A stretch of DNA of 64,000 nt from an uncultured Cellvibrionales bacterium (GTDB lineage Bacteria > Pseudomonadota > Gammaproteobacteria > Pseudomonadales > GM7GCV1). Below the pieces are notes generated by a model. It was not told where the DNA came from, searched no databases, and saw nothing but the letters and a program-made list of their open reading frames with translations. Shown piece after piece: positions 15,421 to 25,407 of this stretch. The translations under genes and the position numbers were made by a program. Location: positions 59,739 through 123,738 of the forward strand of contig CAJXYP010000005.1 of the NCBI GenBank assembly GCA_913063225.1. Direction: 5' to 3'. How positions within the stretch are numbered: the stretch's first letter is position 1; every line of letters begins with the position of its first letter.

Positions 15421-17313
15421 TTAACTACCGATAAGTTCGCCATCATTGTGCATCACCACCACTAGAGAAGGCCGTGGCGGCATCTTCTCGTTGAAATCCG
15501 GCCAGCGTGTTCTTGGCGCTTCGTAATTGTCCCCTTCAGAAGGATGCTGCACAGCGCAGAAGAAACTTCGGTTGTCTGGTGTAAAGCAAGGTCCGCAAAG
15601 CTCTGCGCCTATCGGTGTGCGCAGAAAGTGTTTTGGTCGGCCGCGATCAGGTCCCGACACTGGAGAGGCCCAAACACCATCCGCTATTCCAAACTCCGGA
15701 GCTCCGTCAGTGGCAATCCAGATGTTGCCGGCATTGTCGAAAGCACAATTATCCGGACAGGCTAGCCAGCCATTCTCTGTAGTATCCGGGTGGTAACTGG
15801 AACCTGGAGTTTCGTGAGAACCACCCACTAAAAATATATCCCAACTAAACCGATCAGCACGATGATCTCCATTGGGTGGAATCAATTCGAGTATTTGTCC
15901 ACCTCGATTTTCTGCACGCGGATTGACCATATCCTGCTGGCCATTCTCGCGGTCCGGGTTTTTGGTAAGCATTACAAAAACACTGCCGGTCACCGGATTA
16001 ATATCAAAATCTTCTGGTCTATCCATGGGCGTTGCACCAACAAGGTCTGCAGCTTTGCGAGTGTCTAAGCAGACATCTGCCTGGTTGTGAAAGCCATTCA
16101 CTTCAGTGAGAACCCCTTCTCCGTAAACCAGTGAATTCCAGTTAACCCCTTGCTCGTCAAACTCAGCCACATAAAGGGTTCCCTCCTCCAACAAATCCAT
16201 ATTGGCTTGGCGATTACCTTCTTCAAATTTGTTTTTGCTGACAAACCGGTAGAGATATTCAAATACCTGATCGTCACCAGAGTAGGCCACCACATAGCCG
16301 TCTGCGTTAATGGTTACACTGCAACCTTCGTGCTTAAAGCGCCCAATGGCTGTGCGTTTTTTTGGAACGGATTGGGGATCAAAGGGGTCGATTTCCACTA
16401 CCCATCCAGTGTGCAACGGCTCATTTGGATTCTTACTCATATCCCAGCGATCATAAAACCGGGGCCAGGCCGCGCCTCTATTCATCTCGCGCATACCGAA
16501 ACGTTCGTAGCTTTCTCTCTGCTGAACATCGGCTTCGGATAGATCTCCAGAGAAAAAGTCTTGAACATTCTCCTCAGCAGTTAATACGGTCCCCCAAGGG
16601 GTTTGGCCCCCGGCACAGTTCCCATACGTGCCCCAAGTATCTATCCCATCTGTTGAATCCAAGGTCATTAACCTTGCACTACCCGCCGCGGGACCGGTAA
16701 TTTCCATTTTTGTATCGGGGGTAATTCTTCGGTTGTGAGGCGATTCAATATCTACCTGCCAGTCTTTCCCAGCTTTCTTAACCTCAACCACCGACAATCC
16801 AACACAGGCCTTATTTACCTTCACCTGTTCCTCATTCATTCCTGTGGTTCCGGGCGCACCGGGATACATAAGCCTGGACCGGCAATACTCATGATTAACT
16901 ACCAATAGTCCCGAATCCGAATTATTAGAGCCAAGGGGTAAAGATACAAAAGCCACATAATCATTGTTGTAGCCGAATTGTTGAAGCTGACTCGCCTCTG
17001 TTTGGTTTTCCGGGTCAAATTCAGGTGCAGATGGGAATAAAGGATCGCCCCAACGCAGCAAGGTTTGCGCCTGGTAACCAGGAGAAACATGCAGATCTTC
17101 ATCCAAGCCATGATGTAACTCCACAAAGCCCAGTGAGTTTGGTGCGCTAAAAGCGTTTGTGCTGCACCCTGAAATACCTGATGCAGCAGCTACGCCAGTT
17201 GCCAAAGCGGTTTTTACAAATGAGCGCCTGCTAGAAGTCGTCCGACGCTGTAAAATCGCTTCAAAGGTTGTGCCATTCGATAGGTTACTTGGAATATCGT
17301 CGTGATCGATCAA
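15421..17313 (-). CDS. PhoX-family phosphatase (DUF839), Tat-exported
   Basis: A 630-aa protein with a twin-arginine signal (SRRSFVKTALATGVAAASG) followed by a cysteine. The body is the PhoX/DUF839 beta-propeller. Signs are HGLDEDLHVSPGYQAQTLLRWGDPLF, LVVNHEYC, TPWGTVLTAEENVQDFF, FKHEGCSVTINADGYVVAYSGDD, RPEDFDINPVTGSVFV and CPDNCAFDNAGNIWIATDG. Known PhoX enzymes are periplasmic, iron/calcium-dependent alkaline phosphatases induced by phosphate limitation. Many DUF839 proteins have not been tested, so phosphatase activity is inferred. It begins 13 bp after the glnE stop. No Pho box was recognised. Confidence 0.88.
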   Translation of the reverse strand: MIDHDDIPSNLSNGTTFEAILQRRTTSSRRSFVKTALATGVAAASGISGCSTNAFSAPNSLGFVELHHGLDEDLHVSPGYQAQTLLRWGDPLFPSAPEFDPENQTEASQLQQFGYNNDYVAFVSLPLGSNNSDSGLLVVNHEYCRSRLMYPGAPGTTGMNEEQVKVNKACVGLSVVEVKKAGKDWQVDIESPHNRRITPDTKMEITGPAAGSARLMTLDSTDGIDTWGTYGNCAGGQTPWGTVLTAEENVQDFFSGDLSEADVQQRESYERFGMREMNRGAAWPRFYDRWDMSKNPNEPLHTGWVVEIDPFDPQSVPKKRTAIGRFKHEGCSVTINADGYVVAYSGDDQVFEYLYRFVSKNKFEEGNRQANMDLLEEGTLYVAEFDEQGVNWNSLVYGEGVLTEVNGFHNQADVCLDTRKAADLVGATPMDRPEDFDINPVTGSVFVMLTKNPDRENGQQDMVNPRAENRGGQILELIPPNGDHRADRFSWDIFLVGGSHETPGSSYHPDTTENGWLACPDNCAFDNAGNIWIATDGAPEFGIADGVWASPVSGPDRGRPKHFLRTPIGAELCGPCFTPDNRSFFCAVQHPSEGDNYEAPRTRWPDFNEKMPPRPSLVVVMHNDGELIGS

Positions 17314-17326
17314 TTAATGCACCTAG

Positions 17327-20119
17327 TTATGAGAGCCAAACTATCGGCTCTTCTTTCCATAATTCTATTTCGGCAGCACTTATAGCCGCCGTCGGTAATT
17401 CTGATTCAATGGATTTCAGTATTGCTTCAGATATAGCCTTTGATTTGGTCGCAATCTCCATAATACTGGAAACCCCTAATTGCTTGCATATCAGATCAGA
17501 GAAGCTCTCAGGGATATCGGTCAGTAGCCTCTTTCCCAGTCCAAGTAACCTCTCCCATATCTGCAAAACACGCCAGAATTGAAGGTGTTCCGCTAATTCA
17601 GCCATTCCCGATAGCTCTGCAATTCTGTCCACCATATCAGGATAGGACAAATCCAATAGCTGCGGATATTGCTGAGCCAACTTTATACACAGGCAAGCAA
17701 TAAGGTATTCGGTTTCCATCAATCCGCCAGGGCGCAATTTGGTATTGATTTGTTCTTCTGAAACCGCGGTAATGCGCTGCTCGCGAATACGCTCGAGCAT
17801 CTTTATAGCGTCCATAGAGAACTGTTGCGGATCGCGTGGGCGACTTAGAATATTTCGTCGCACCTGATCTACCGCTGCTCCGGTTTTGGCATCTCCCAAT
17901 ACATGGCGCCCAGATACGAGTGCGATATGCTCCCAGGTTTTGGCGCGTTCGTTCTGATAGTAGTCAAAGCTAGTTAAGCTAACCGTAGGCGCCCCAGAAC
18001 GACCGGAAGGACGCAGCCGGGTATCCATCTCGTAGACGATGCCCTCTTTCATCTTTGTTGAAAGCGCCGTTTGCAGCCTATTCACAAAGCGTGTGGCCTG
18101 ATCCATCGGCTCCTGATCTGAATACACATAGGTAATATCCAAATCGGACATGGGCGACATACGCGACATGCCCAGTTTGCCCATACCAAAAATACTAATC
18201 TCCGCTGCTCTACCAATTTCGTCGCTAACCACCTGTAATCCTGTCTCTAGAGAAAACAGCGCTAATTCAGTCAGCCGATTTTGAAACTGCAACGGATCCA
18301 AATAGCCTTGCAAAAAGCATAGATAAAATTGATACAACTCTTCGTTCACTAAACGGCGCATGCGCTCCAGACGCACGTCATAATCAGGGTTTTGCAGTAT
18401 CCAGCTGCTATCAAATTGCCAATCTAGGGGAGAGCAACCTGCCCTGTCCTGCTGTAACAAGGCATCAATAATGTGAGGGCTTTGCGCCAGCAACGTCTGC
18501 ATCGCCGGCGAATAAATCAGGGGCATCACCAAACCACTCAACAGCTTGGGCGACGATTGAAGAAGAGAGATATATTGACCTCCCGGGGGTAACCGCCGGA
18601 AGAATTGATGTATTTGGTCCACCGCCATTTCAACGGGAACTGAACTGCAAGAAATCTCGTCCAGTAAACTTTGATACAGGCCCTTTGTTCGGCTCGCTTG
18701 GGATTCACTAACGCCGTACTGTCTAAACCCTTCTGACCAGTCCTGTAAAATATCCTGAGTTTTTTGTGGCAGCGCCTCGAGTTCAAATGACGTTACCACT
18801 TCAGAATTCGAGTCCTGATCTTCAGGCCGGAACAAGTCATCAAAGACTTTATGCACGCGCGTTCGGCGCGTGATTAATTCTTCAGAGAACTCCTGCCAGT
18901 GGGTAATTCCACATATGCTCTGGAAGTTCGTCAGTGCCTGCTCGTTAGTCGGGATATTGTGCGTCTGCTCGTTACCAAGCATTTGCAGCCGGTTTTCGAG
19001 GCGGCGCAACCAAACATAGTCCTGTTTGAGAAAGCTTACTTTTTCGGAATCTATTAATCCTTGAGAGGACAGTTCAGCCAAAGCAGACAGCGTATGCCCA
19101 GTGCGCAGAACCGAGCGTTTTCCGCCCCAGATAAGCTGTAAACCATTGGCGATAAACTCGATTTCTCGAATGCCACCGGTTCCCAACTTGAGATTGAATC
19201 CTTCTGGCTGAGTAGAAATACTATTATCCCGCTTTCCCTGCACCAGCAATTTAGGGTGCTCCAGATCAATTCGGTCTTTTAGATAAGCGAGTTCCTCGAT
19301 TGCTCGAAAATCTAAATTTTGCCGCCAGATAAAAGGCTCAATGTCATGCAAGAACTGCTTTCCCTGATCGATATCACCAGCTACCACTCTGGCTTTCATT
19401 AGCGCCAAGCGATGCCAGGGTAAAGCCCGAAAAAAGTAATAATCCTGCGCCGCTTCAATGGACATAGAAATTTGAGTGGCGGATGATTCAGGACGAAGCC
19501 GCCAATCGACTCTCCATATCAATTCGCCGCCATCACTGCCGGATAGAAGTTTAGTTACAGATTTTAGAACCCGAGAACACACATCGCCCGTGCCCTGCAT
19601 CGGGTGCACAGGCAGTAGATGCGGATTAAAGAATGCTATCAGATCAATATCACTAGAATAATTAAGATCCTGGCCGCCCAACTTACCCAATCCCAATATA
19701 AACAGACCAGGCACTAGTTCACCTGGTTCCGGAAGGCCGCGACAGAGCTTCTTAATAGCCTCTTGCTGCCAAGCGGCTCGCAGGGCGATATCCAAGCTTA
19801 GTTCGGCAAAGCGGCTCTGTTTGTGGCCCAGAGATTCGGTATCGGCTAAGTCAAAGATATCAGCTATAGAAATTGCTAAGCTGAAGTGACGTTTTTGATC
19901 CGCAAGAAATTCTCCAACAGCCGTCCAGTTAGTAAAATCTATGGATTCATGGCTTGTGGATGCAGAGCCTTCGAGGCTCGCAACAATGTGCTCAATAGCT
20001 TCAACAGCCAGTTTTGGGCTGTCTAACCAATCCGATCGACCCGTTAGACGCAGTAGGCGTTGAAGATAAAGAGAACTCTCAATTGAACGCATGGAAGGCT
20101 TAGTTAGATTCAGTGCCAC
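17327..20119 (-). CDS. glnE: Bifunctional glutamine synthetase adenylyltransferase/adenylyl-removing enzyme
   Basis: A 930-aa enzyme controlling glutamine synthetase by adding and removing AMP in response to PII. It has two nucleotidyltransferase modules: an N-terminal one with GLGKLGGQDLNYSSDIDLIA and a C-terminal one with GMGKLGMSRMSPMSDLDITY, each followed by an RLRP motif (DWRLRPESS, DTRLRPSGRSG). A central GlnD-like linker contains GTGGIREIEFI. The wording of both modules (LNYSSDIDLI-FF, FIWRQNLDFRAIEEL, SDLDITYVY) reminds me more of alphaproteobacterial GlnE than of the E. coli protein. It appears intact. The start at ATG 20119 leaves a 98-bp gap to the next gene. Confidence 0.93.
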   Translation of the reverse strand: MALNLTKPSMRSIESSLYLQRLLRLTGRSDWLDSPKLAVEAIEHIVASLEGSASTSHESIDFTNWTAVGEFLADQKRHFSLAISIADIFDLADTESLGHKQSRFAELSLDIALRAAWQQEAIKKLCRGLPEPGELVPGLFILGLGKLGGQDLNYSSDIDLIAFFNPHLLPVHPMQGTGDVCSRVLKSVTKLLSGSDGGELIWRVDWRLRPESSATQISMSIEAAQDYYFFRALPWHRLALMKARVVAGDIDQGKQFLHDIEPFIWRQNLDFRAIEELAYLKDRIDLEHPKLLVQGKRDNSISTQPEGFNLKLGTGGIREIEFIANGLQLIWGGKRSVLRTGHTLSALAELSSQGLIDSEKVSFLKQDYVWLRRLENRLQMLGNEQTHNIPTNEQALTNFQSICGITHWQEFSEELITRRTRVHKVFDDLFRPEDQDSNSEVVTSFELEALPQKTQDILQDWSEGFRQYGVSESQASRTKGLYQSLLDEISCSSVPVEMAVDQIHQFFRRLPPGGQYISLLQSSPKLLSGLVMPLIYSPAMQTLLAQSPHIIDALLQQDRAGCSPLDWQFDSSWILQNPDYDVRLERMRRLVNEELYQFYLCFLQGYLDPLQFQNRLTELALFSLETGLQVVSDEIGRAAEISIFGMGKLGMSRMSPMSDLDITYVYSDQEPMDQATRFVNRLQTALSTKMKEGIVYEMDTRLRPSGRSGAPTVSLTSFDYYQNERAKTWEHIALVSGRHVLGDAKTGAAVDQVRRNILSRPRDPQQFSMDAIKMLERIREQRITAVSEEQINTKLRPGGLMETEYLIACLCIKLAQQYPQLLDLSYPDMVDRIAELSGMAELAEHLQFWRVLQIWERLLGLGKRLLTDIPESFSDLICKQLGVSSIMEIATKSKAISEAILKSIESELPTAAISAAEIELWKEEPIVWLS

Positions 20120-20217
20120 AAGTCTAACAAGATCAAGTATCCGCTACACCTTAAGCATATGAACCGGAAAACACGTGCTAACCAGTGAGGCGGAAATCTC
20201 TACTCAGCTTACCTTCT

Positions 20218-20880
20218 TTAGTTCGCTGACAAAGTAAAACGGCACAGGACTGTATTATCGATCTTCAAGTCATCTCCCCATATAAATTCGGACTCTGAAT
20301 CCCAAGATAACCTGCCATGCTCTCGCTTAGGACCAACATCCTGATCAGAATGAACTGTTGCGGCGGGCCAATCGGAGTCGTCAAAAGAAGCTGAAGCCCA
20401 GCCAGAGGGCATCGGCGAGATATTTGCCGCACAGGTTGTGGTATCGCTAGCGCAGCTCGTGTCTAAAGGTGCTTGGTGAATAACCTTGCAAGTCCAGTCA
20501 CTGCTTGTTGCGGCTACCACTTCGCCGGCGGCATTTGAAAACTCGGCCATGAACCCACCACCACCCAATTGCATACGCTTTGTGGTCGAGACAATGTATT
20601 CGTAACCACTGTCATCTTCTTTGTAATCCATCAGGTGAAAAGCTAATTGGGCAGGCAGCTCTGCGTCAAAACTAAACACTTCGGTGTTAAAAGACATCTC
20701 GGTAGTAATAGGAACGGGATCAGTCATTACTACCTCACCATCAACATAAAACTCAACCCAATTGTCCACATAGACCTGAGACGTGATAGTGGATTCCTGA
20801 GCCCAACCAACTGATGTGAAAAAAGTGAGGGACGCTAGGGTTAGCAACAAACGGGTATTTGTTAATACTTGAGATTTCAT
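20218..20880 (-). CDS. Secreted protein of unknown function, beta-sandwich-like
   Basis: A 220-aa protein with a signal peptide (TLASLTFFTSVGWAQ). The mature part is rich in beta-forming residues (YVDNWVEFYVDGEVVMTDPVP, FHLMDYKEDDSGYEYI) and has six or so cysteines, likely disulfide-bonded in the periplasm. The segment MPSGWASASFDDSDWPAATVHS resembles galactose-binding-like sandwich domains. No enzyme motif is seen. It is the last of several minus-strand genes for exported proteins. Confidence 0.7.
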   Translation of the reverse strand: MKSQVLTNTRLLLTLASLTFFTSVGWAQESTITSQVYVDNWVEFYVDGEVVMTDPVPITTEMSFNTEVFSFDAELPAQLAFHLMDYKEDDSGYEYIVSTTKRMQLGGGGFMAEFSNAAGEVVAATSSDWTCKVIHQAPLDTSCASDTTTCAANISPMPSGWASASFDDSDWPAATVHSDQDVGPKREHGRLSWDSESEFIWGDDLKIDNTVLCRFTLSAN

Positions 20881-20934
20881 GCGGTCCCCAACGAACTTAG
20901 GGACCTTCCCAAATATTTTCTGCGCAATTAAGTT

Positions 20935-21441
20935 CTAATCCGCACTGGTAAATGTTCGATCGATATCGCGCTTGGAAATTTTCCAACCATCTGCGGTCAA
21001 TATGTATTCATCCATATACTTAGCCACCAGATATACGCCATTCATTTTGATAATCTCGCTTTGTTCGCGAGAGGCGTCAGCCTCCCCGACATAAACAGTC
21101 GCGTAGTGTGTACCCCAGGCACGGCTGTCATCGATTATCTCGACATGGCTGGTACCCATTACATGCATACTTAACCGGCCAGAGTCTGGTGACGGAATTC
21201 GCGTGCGCAGTTCGTCGTGACCCCGCCACATTCGATCACCGTCAATAGCAATGGCATCCTCGGCCCAAATGGTGAGGTACTCATCGGCCATGAAGTGATC
21301 GCGGTAATAACCATAGTTGTCTGCTAGCTGCTTGATTTCAGCTTTGATTTGCCATTCCTGCTCAGAGCCGACATCCGCCGCATCTGCACTACCAAATACA
21401 AACAGAATAGGTATTAGGGCCCAACTAATTTTTTTATACAT
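20935..21441 (-). CDS. Secreted NTF2/SnoaL-like protein
   Basis: About 168 aa from ATG 21441, which has a GGAG site within reach. The first residues form a signal peptide (ISWALIPILFVFGSADA). The fold is nuclear transport factor 2/SnoaL-like, with AEIKQLADNYGYYRDHFMADEYLTIWAEDAI and a C-terminal DGWKISKRDIDRTF. The cone-shaped fold binds small hydrophobic ligands and includes isomerases and dioxygenase beta subunits. A specific reaction cannot be given. A related NTF2-like protein occurs in the aromatic cluster at 47062. Confidence 0.75.
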   Translation of the reverse strand: MYKKISWALIPILFVFGSADAADVGSEQEWQIKAEIKQLADNYGYYRDHFMADEYLTIWAEDAIAIDGDRMWRGHDELRTRIPSPDSGRLSMHVMGTSHVEIIDDSRAWGTHYATVYVGEADASREQSEIIKMNGVYLVAKYMDEYILTADGWKISKRDIDRTFTSAD

Positions 21442-21529
21442 TCCAAAATTCTCCATAAAATAAACTTGTTATATTAATTAGTAATTCACCGAAAACCGTC
21501 GGCCCAAAATACCTTGATTAAGACAGACC

Positions 21530-22450
21530 TCAGTCGGCATCTATCCTTACCCTTGAATTATCTGGCTGTAGCTCGTAGCGCACACGGTTACCCTCTTCAT
21601 CCAACATATTTAAAGACTGTTGGAAAATCCCCTGGGGCGGTGCATCCGCTGTGACCGTTGCTTCTAAAATATAGAGCCGGTCAGCGTGCCGATAGATTCC
21701 TGCATAGGTGCGGGTTTGATCCGGGTTGGTAAGAAAGATCTGATGGCCACCAATAAAATCAATAGTGTGCCAAGCATCGTAAGTCACTTCGCCACCGCGC
21801 AGACGAAACTGCCGTGCTGTATATGGAATCGCACCCATCTGGGTATAGAGCCAAAAGTTATGCGCTCCAGCAACATTTATTTGGTCGGCCAGTTGCAAAT
21901 AAACATTTTTAGCGTCAGAGAAATCCACCACCGTTACTGAATAGTAGTTGTCGCCTTCTTGTGCTTCATAAATCGTCGAGGGAAAAGTACCACCGTATTC
22001 CGAAACATACGGCTTGGTGCTGATCCTGGGTTCATGGGGGAAGTTAGCTCTAAACAGCTGATCTTCAAAGGTCATATTGGTCCAACCCGGAGCGCTTGCT
22101 TCAGTGGCATTCGAGAAATTGACCTGGATATCGTTAATAAAGCAGCCATTGTCACCGTCACGAGTTGGTGCACAAGTAACGGTAAGATTGTCGCCCTGTG
22201 CGATATCGGCCCAACCCGACCTTCTAAAGCCTGCAGCACCGCCGCTTTCTAAGGCCCACGCCTCTAGTTCGCCTGCATCATTCTCCACCTCTAGAAATAC
22301 CCAGACATGAGGGTTGGCTAGATGGAATTCGGTAACGACACCTTGAATTTGGATTTCTGTGCCAATTTCGTAATTACCATGGGAATGATGCGCTGTAGCC
22401 GGAGTTGCTATAAACAGCACTACCCCTAAGAGAAAAATAGTATGTTTCAT
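21530..22450 (-). CDS. Secreted DUF6152-domain protein
   Basis: A 306-aa protein with signal peptide FLLGVVLFIATPATA followed by HHSHGNYE. Residues about 20-115 form a DUF6152-like domain with the HxNPHVW motif (FHLANPHVWVFLEVEN), AWALESGGAAGFRRSGW and a GDNLTVTCAPTRDG end. The second half (YVSEYGGTFPSTIYEAQEGDNYYSVTVVD) is a separate domain of unknown role. Two other DUF6152 proteins are in the window (27456 and 56916). The His-rich start of the mature protein hints at metal binding, which is inference. Confidence 0.75.
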   Translation of the reverse strand: MKHTIFLLGVVLFIATPATAHHSHGNYEIGTEIQIQGVVTEFHLANPHVWVFLEVENDAGELEAWALESGGAAGFRRSGWADIAQGDNLTVTCAPTRDGDNGCFINDIQVNFSNATEASAPGWTNMTFEDQLFRANFPHEPRISTKPYVSEYGGTFPSTIYEAQEGDNYYSVTVVDFSDAKNVYLQLADQINVAGAHNFWLYTQMGAIPYTARQFRLRGGEVTYDAWHTIDFIGGHQIFLTNPDQTRTYAGIYRHADRLYILEATVTADAPPQGIFQQSLNMLDEEGNRVRYELQPDNSRVRIDAD

Positions 22451-22642
22451 GTTTTCTTTACTCTCGATTCAGGTCCTAAAAAAATGAACTAGTTAATTTG
22501 TATATACCGCAGTTAACTGAAGGCCTGATTAATGGTTTCAAATCAGCACAAGGCATTGATCCATAAATCAACCTTATGTTTTTGCTACTCAAGAAATTTC
22601 CTCTCAGTTTTGTATTTTGAGGAGAGTATATTGAAGGATCAA

Positions 22643-23563
22643 TCATAAAAAAGTATGGATTAAATTCGAAACCTCCTGCCTTTGGTTTTCGTCAGGTAAT
22701 CGTCCAAATCCACTTCTCAGATTATCGATAGCATGACCGGGATCGCTTGATTCAGTAATCACGCAGGTAACTGCAGGATTAGAAAGTGCCCACTTAACGG
22801 ATAACTGGGCCCAGCTTTCGCAATCAAACTCTTTTACCCAATCCGGTAATTGCTTACCACTAACGAGCGAGAAGTAATTACCGTTTCTGAATGGACGATT
22901 GGTAATAACACCAACGCCATTGTCACGCGCCATAGGCAATAGACGCTTCTCTGCTTCAGATTCAGTAAAGGAATAATTGATTTGAATAAAATCGACACCG
23001 TCATTAATGTATTTTTCATACATGGCAACCGTTTCAGGCTGCTCTGCGCGTACCCCGGATAGACCAATATGCTTGACGTACCCCGCCGCTTTCCATTCTT
23101 TTAGCATTGGCCACTGATCCATAGCGGAAAGGGAAAACATATTCCGCAGCTGAAGGAAGTCCAAAGGCTTCTTTTCTAGCGCTGCATATAAGTGATCCAT
23201 ATCTGTCTCAACAACAGACGCGCCACGTTCGGTAACACTAGTTAGCACTTGAAGCTGCTTGAGCGTATCAACATCCAGGCTTTCTTCAAAAGCCCAAACC
23301 GTTGGTACATTGGTGTCGATAAAGTTTCCGCCGTGTTCTAACAGTAAACCGATCAATTCACGTGTCGTAGCTTGGTTTTGTGCGCTAGGTTCATGAAAAG
23401 GAGTTGCGTTGCCAAAACCAACGCTGCCTATTTGTTGACCGGTGGAGGGCATAGTTCGCTGATGCATCTTCTCCGTTTGGGCTTGCAAGCCAATCCGCAT
23501 AGACATGGCAGCACCCGTTGCTGCGGCTACTTTCATAAATTCACGTCGGTCAATATGCTTCAT
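22643..23563 (-). CDS. Tat-exported aldo/keto reductase-like protein
   Basis: A 306-aa protein with a twin-arginine signal (DRREFMKVAAATGAAMSMRIG). It shows an aldo/keto-reductase TIM barrel: GNFIDTNVPTV in place of the usual DTAxxYG, KPLDFLQLRNMF, AAGYVKHIGLSG, FIQINYSF and a C-terminal AQLSVKWALSNPAVTCVITESS. The standard Asp-Tyr-Lys-His tetrad is not complete in what I can see: the Tyr of the YG motif is replaced. The oxidoreductase activity and the substrate are therefore uncertain. It lies upstream of the DUF6152 protein on the same strand. Confidence 0.8.
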   Translation of the reverse strand: MKHIDRREFMKVAAATGAAMSMRIGLQAQTEKMHQRTMPSTGQQIGSVGFGNATPFHEPSAQNQATTRELIGLLLEHGGNFIDTNVPTVWAFEESLDVDTLKQLQVLTSVTERGASVVETDMDHLYAALEKKPLDFLQLRNMFSLSAMDQWPMLKEWKAAGYVKHIGLSGVRAEQPETVAMYEKYINDGVDFIQINYSFTESEAEKRLLPMARDNGVGVITNRPFRNGNYFSLVSGKQLPDWVKEFDCESWAQLSVKWALSNPAVTCVITESSDPGHAIDNLRSGFGRLPDENQRQEVSNLIHTFL

Positions 23564-23680
23564 TCTTGCAACCCCATATATGTTGATTTCAACTAAATCG
23601 TAGGGCTAGCACCCCCGGGGTTGCTAACAAATTTACTCAAGTTCACTAAACAACAGATTCAATTGCGCTGAAGTAACACT

Positions 23681-24574
23681 TTAGGGAAAGCGTTGCGAAT
23701 TTTCGATAATATCCAATAGCGCTGCGGCTGCCGATGAAACCGGGTAACCGCGCCGGGATAGCACCCCCACATCCCGAGTAATCTGTGGAGCCTTTAAGGG
23801 CATACATTTTGCTCCCATTTCCATCATTTGCTTTTGACTAACTGAGGGCACAACACTAACACCAAGCCCCTCTGCAACCATCCTACCGATAGTTGCTAGC
23901 TGATGAACCTCGACAGAAGGCTTAAGCGTGATCCCATGCTCTCCTAGTGTTTGATCTATCAATAATCGAATACTCGAAGGCCTTTGCAGTGTTAAGTAGT
24001 CGTATTTTTGTAGGTCCTTCCAACTCACTTTCTCTTGGCTGGCAAAAGGGTGGTCCTTTGGAAACGCAACAACAAACTCATCTCTAAACAGTGGCTTAAA
24101 ATCCAATTCGCTAATTGGACCGGGGTCGAAACTAATTCCCAGCTCCACTCGTCCTTTTCTGACCAACTCCACAACCGTCTCTGCGACAACATCTTGAACC
24201 CTTATATCTATATTGGGATGTTGGCTATGAAACCCCCTCAATATCTCCGGAAGTAAGCTATTGGCAAAGGTAGGCATAACTGCAATTTCCAGCTTTCCTT
24301 TTTGCAGCAGAAACAAATTCTGCACATCTTCGATGGCGGCCTCTAAATCGGAAAGTAGGCTCACCGCAACCGGATAGAAATCCTTGCCCTCAGGCGTCAA
24401 TACAACCGATCTTGTGGTCCGGGACAATAGTTTACCGCCGACAATTTCTTCCAGATTTTTGACCGTTATGCTTAACGCCGGCTGTGATATAGACAGATGA
24501 ATAGAAGACTCGGCAAAACTAAGTGTTTTGGCTACGGTGGTAAAAGCGCGTAATTGTTTAAGCGTTACACTCAT
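23681..24574 (-). CDS. LysR-family transcriptional regulator
   Basis: A 297-aa LysR-type regulator. The N-terminal winged helix-turn-helix is LKQLRAFTTVAKTLSFAESSIHLSISQPALSITVKNLE and the effector domain begins around KGKLEIAVMPTFAN. It is divergent from the CoA-transferase operon with a 119-bp AT-rich space between, the usual place for LysR binding sites, so control of the scoA-scoB-thiolase genes is likely. Confidence 0.9.
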   Translation of the reverse strand: MSVTLKQLRAFTTVAKTLSFAESSIHLSISQPALSITVKNLEEIVGGKLLSRTTRSVVLTPEGKDFYPVAVSLLSDLEAAIEDVQNLFLLQKGKLEIAVMPTFANSLLPEILRGFHSQHPNIDIRVQDVVAETVVELVRKGRVELGISFDPGPISELDFKPLFRDEFVVAFPKDHPFASQEKVSWKDLQKYDYLTLQRPSSIRLLIDQTLGEHGITLKPSVEVHQLATIGRMVAEGLGVSVVPSVSQKQMMEMGAKCMPLKAPQITRDVGVLSRRGYPVSSAAAALLDIIENSQRFP

Positions 24575-24693
24575 ATATTTATTTTATTAATAATGGATTT
24601 AGTTATATTTGTTAAATGTAATCTCTTCTTGCAGGATGCTCAAGCGAATGATTCAGTTAATTAGAACACCTACCGTTTGGGGCAGATTCTTAT

Positions 24694-25407
24694 ATGTCAG
24701 GTTTAAACAAACTAGTTAGTAACTATGACGAGGCTTTACAAGGTCTCGAAGATGGTATGACTATTATTGCCGGGGGCTTTGGCCTCTGTGGCATTCCCGA
24801 AAATCTAATCGCACAAATCCAAAAGATGGGCACCAAAGACCTAACCATTGTGTCCAACAACGCTGGTGTGGATGAATTTGGCCTAGGGCTGCTTCTGCAA
24901 AGCCAACAAGTCAAAAAAATGATCGCATCCTATGTGGGTGAAAACAAACTATTCGAAAAACAATTGCTCGATGGCATTCTGGAAGTTGAACTAACTCCAC
25001 AAGGTACTTTGGCTGAAAAGATGCGCTCTGGCGGTGCCGGTATTCCAGCCTTCTATACGGCTACGGGCTATGGGACGGACGTTGCGACCGGTAAAGAGTC
25101 ACGCAAGTTCGGTGATAAAGACTATATTTTGGAAGAAGCTATTAAGGGTGACTTCGCCTTGGTCAAAGCCTGGAAGGCAGACCTTCACGGCAACGCGATT
25201 TACCGAATGACGGCACAGAACTTCAACCCTATGGCCGCTACAGCGGGCAAGATCACAGTAATGGAAGCCGAGTATATTGTTGAGCCCGGCGAGTTAGACC
25301 CTGCACAAATTCATACTCCGGGTATCTATGTAAACCGGCTGATTCAAGGTGACTCCGAAAAACGTATTGAACAACGCACTATTCGGCAAGACTCGGAGGC
25401 AAGCTAA
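24694..25407 (+). CDS. scoA: 3-oxoacid (succinyl-CoA:acetoacetate) CoA-transferase subunit A
   Basis: Alpha subunit of a class I CoA-transferase that moves CoA from succinyl-CoA to a 3-oxoacid such as acetoacetate. The 237-aa protein shows [68 protein letters not shown] and [10 protein letters not shown], all family hallmarks. It overlaps the subunit B gene by one base (TAATG) and is followed by thiolase, giving a complete ketone-body or short-chain oxoacid route to acetyl-CoA. A 3-oxoadipate transferase (PcaI) is an alternative, but the neighbours fit acetoacetate better. Confidence 0.93.
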   Translation: MSGLNKLVSNYDEALQGLEDGMTIIAGGFGLCGIPENLIAQIQKMGTKDLTIVSNNAGVDEFGLGLLLQSQQVKKMIASYVGENKLFEKQLLDGILEVELTPQGTLAEKMRSGGAGIPAFYTATGYGTDVATGKESRKFGDKDYILEEAIKGDFALVKAWKADLHGNAIYRMTAQNFNPMAATAGKITVMEAEYIVEPGELDPAQIHTPGIYVNRLIQGDSEKRIEQRTIRQDSEAS

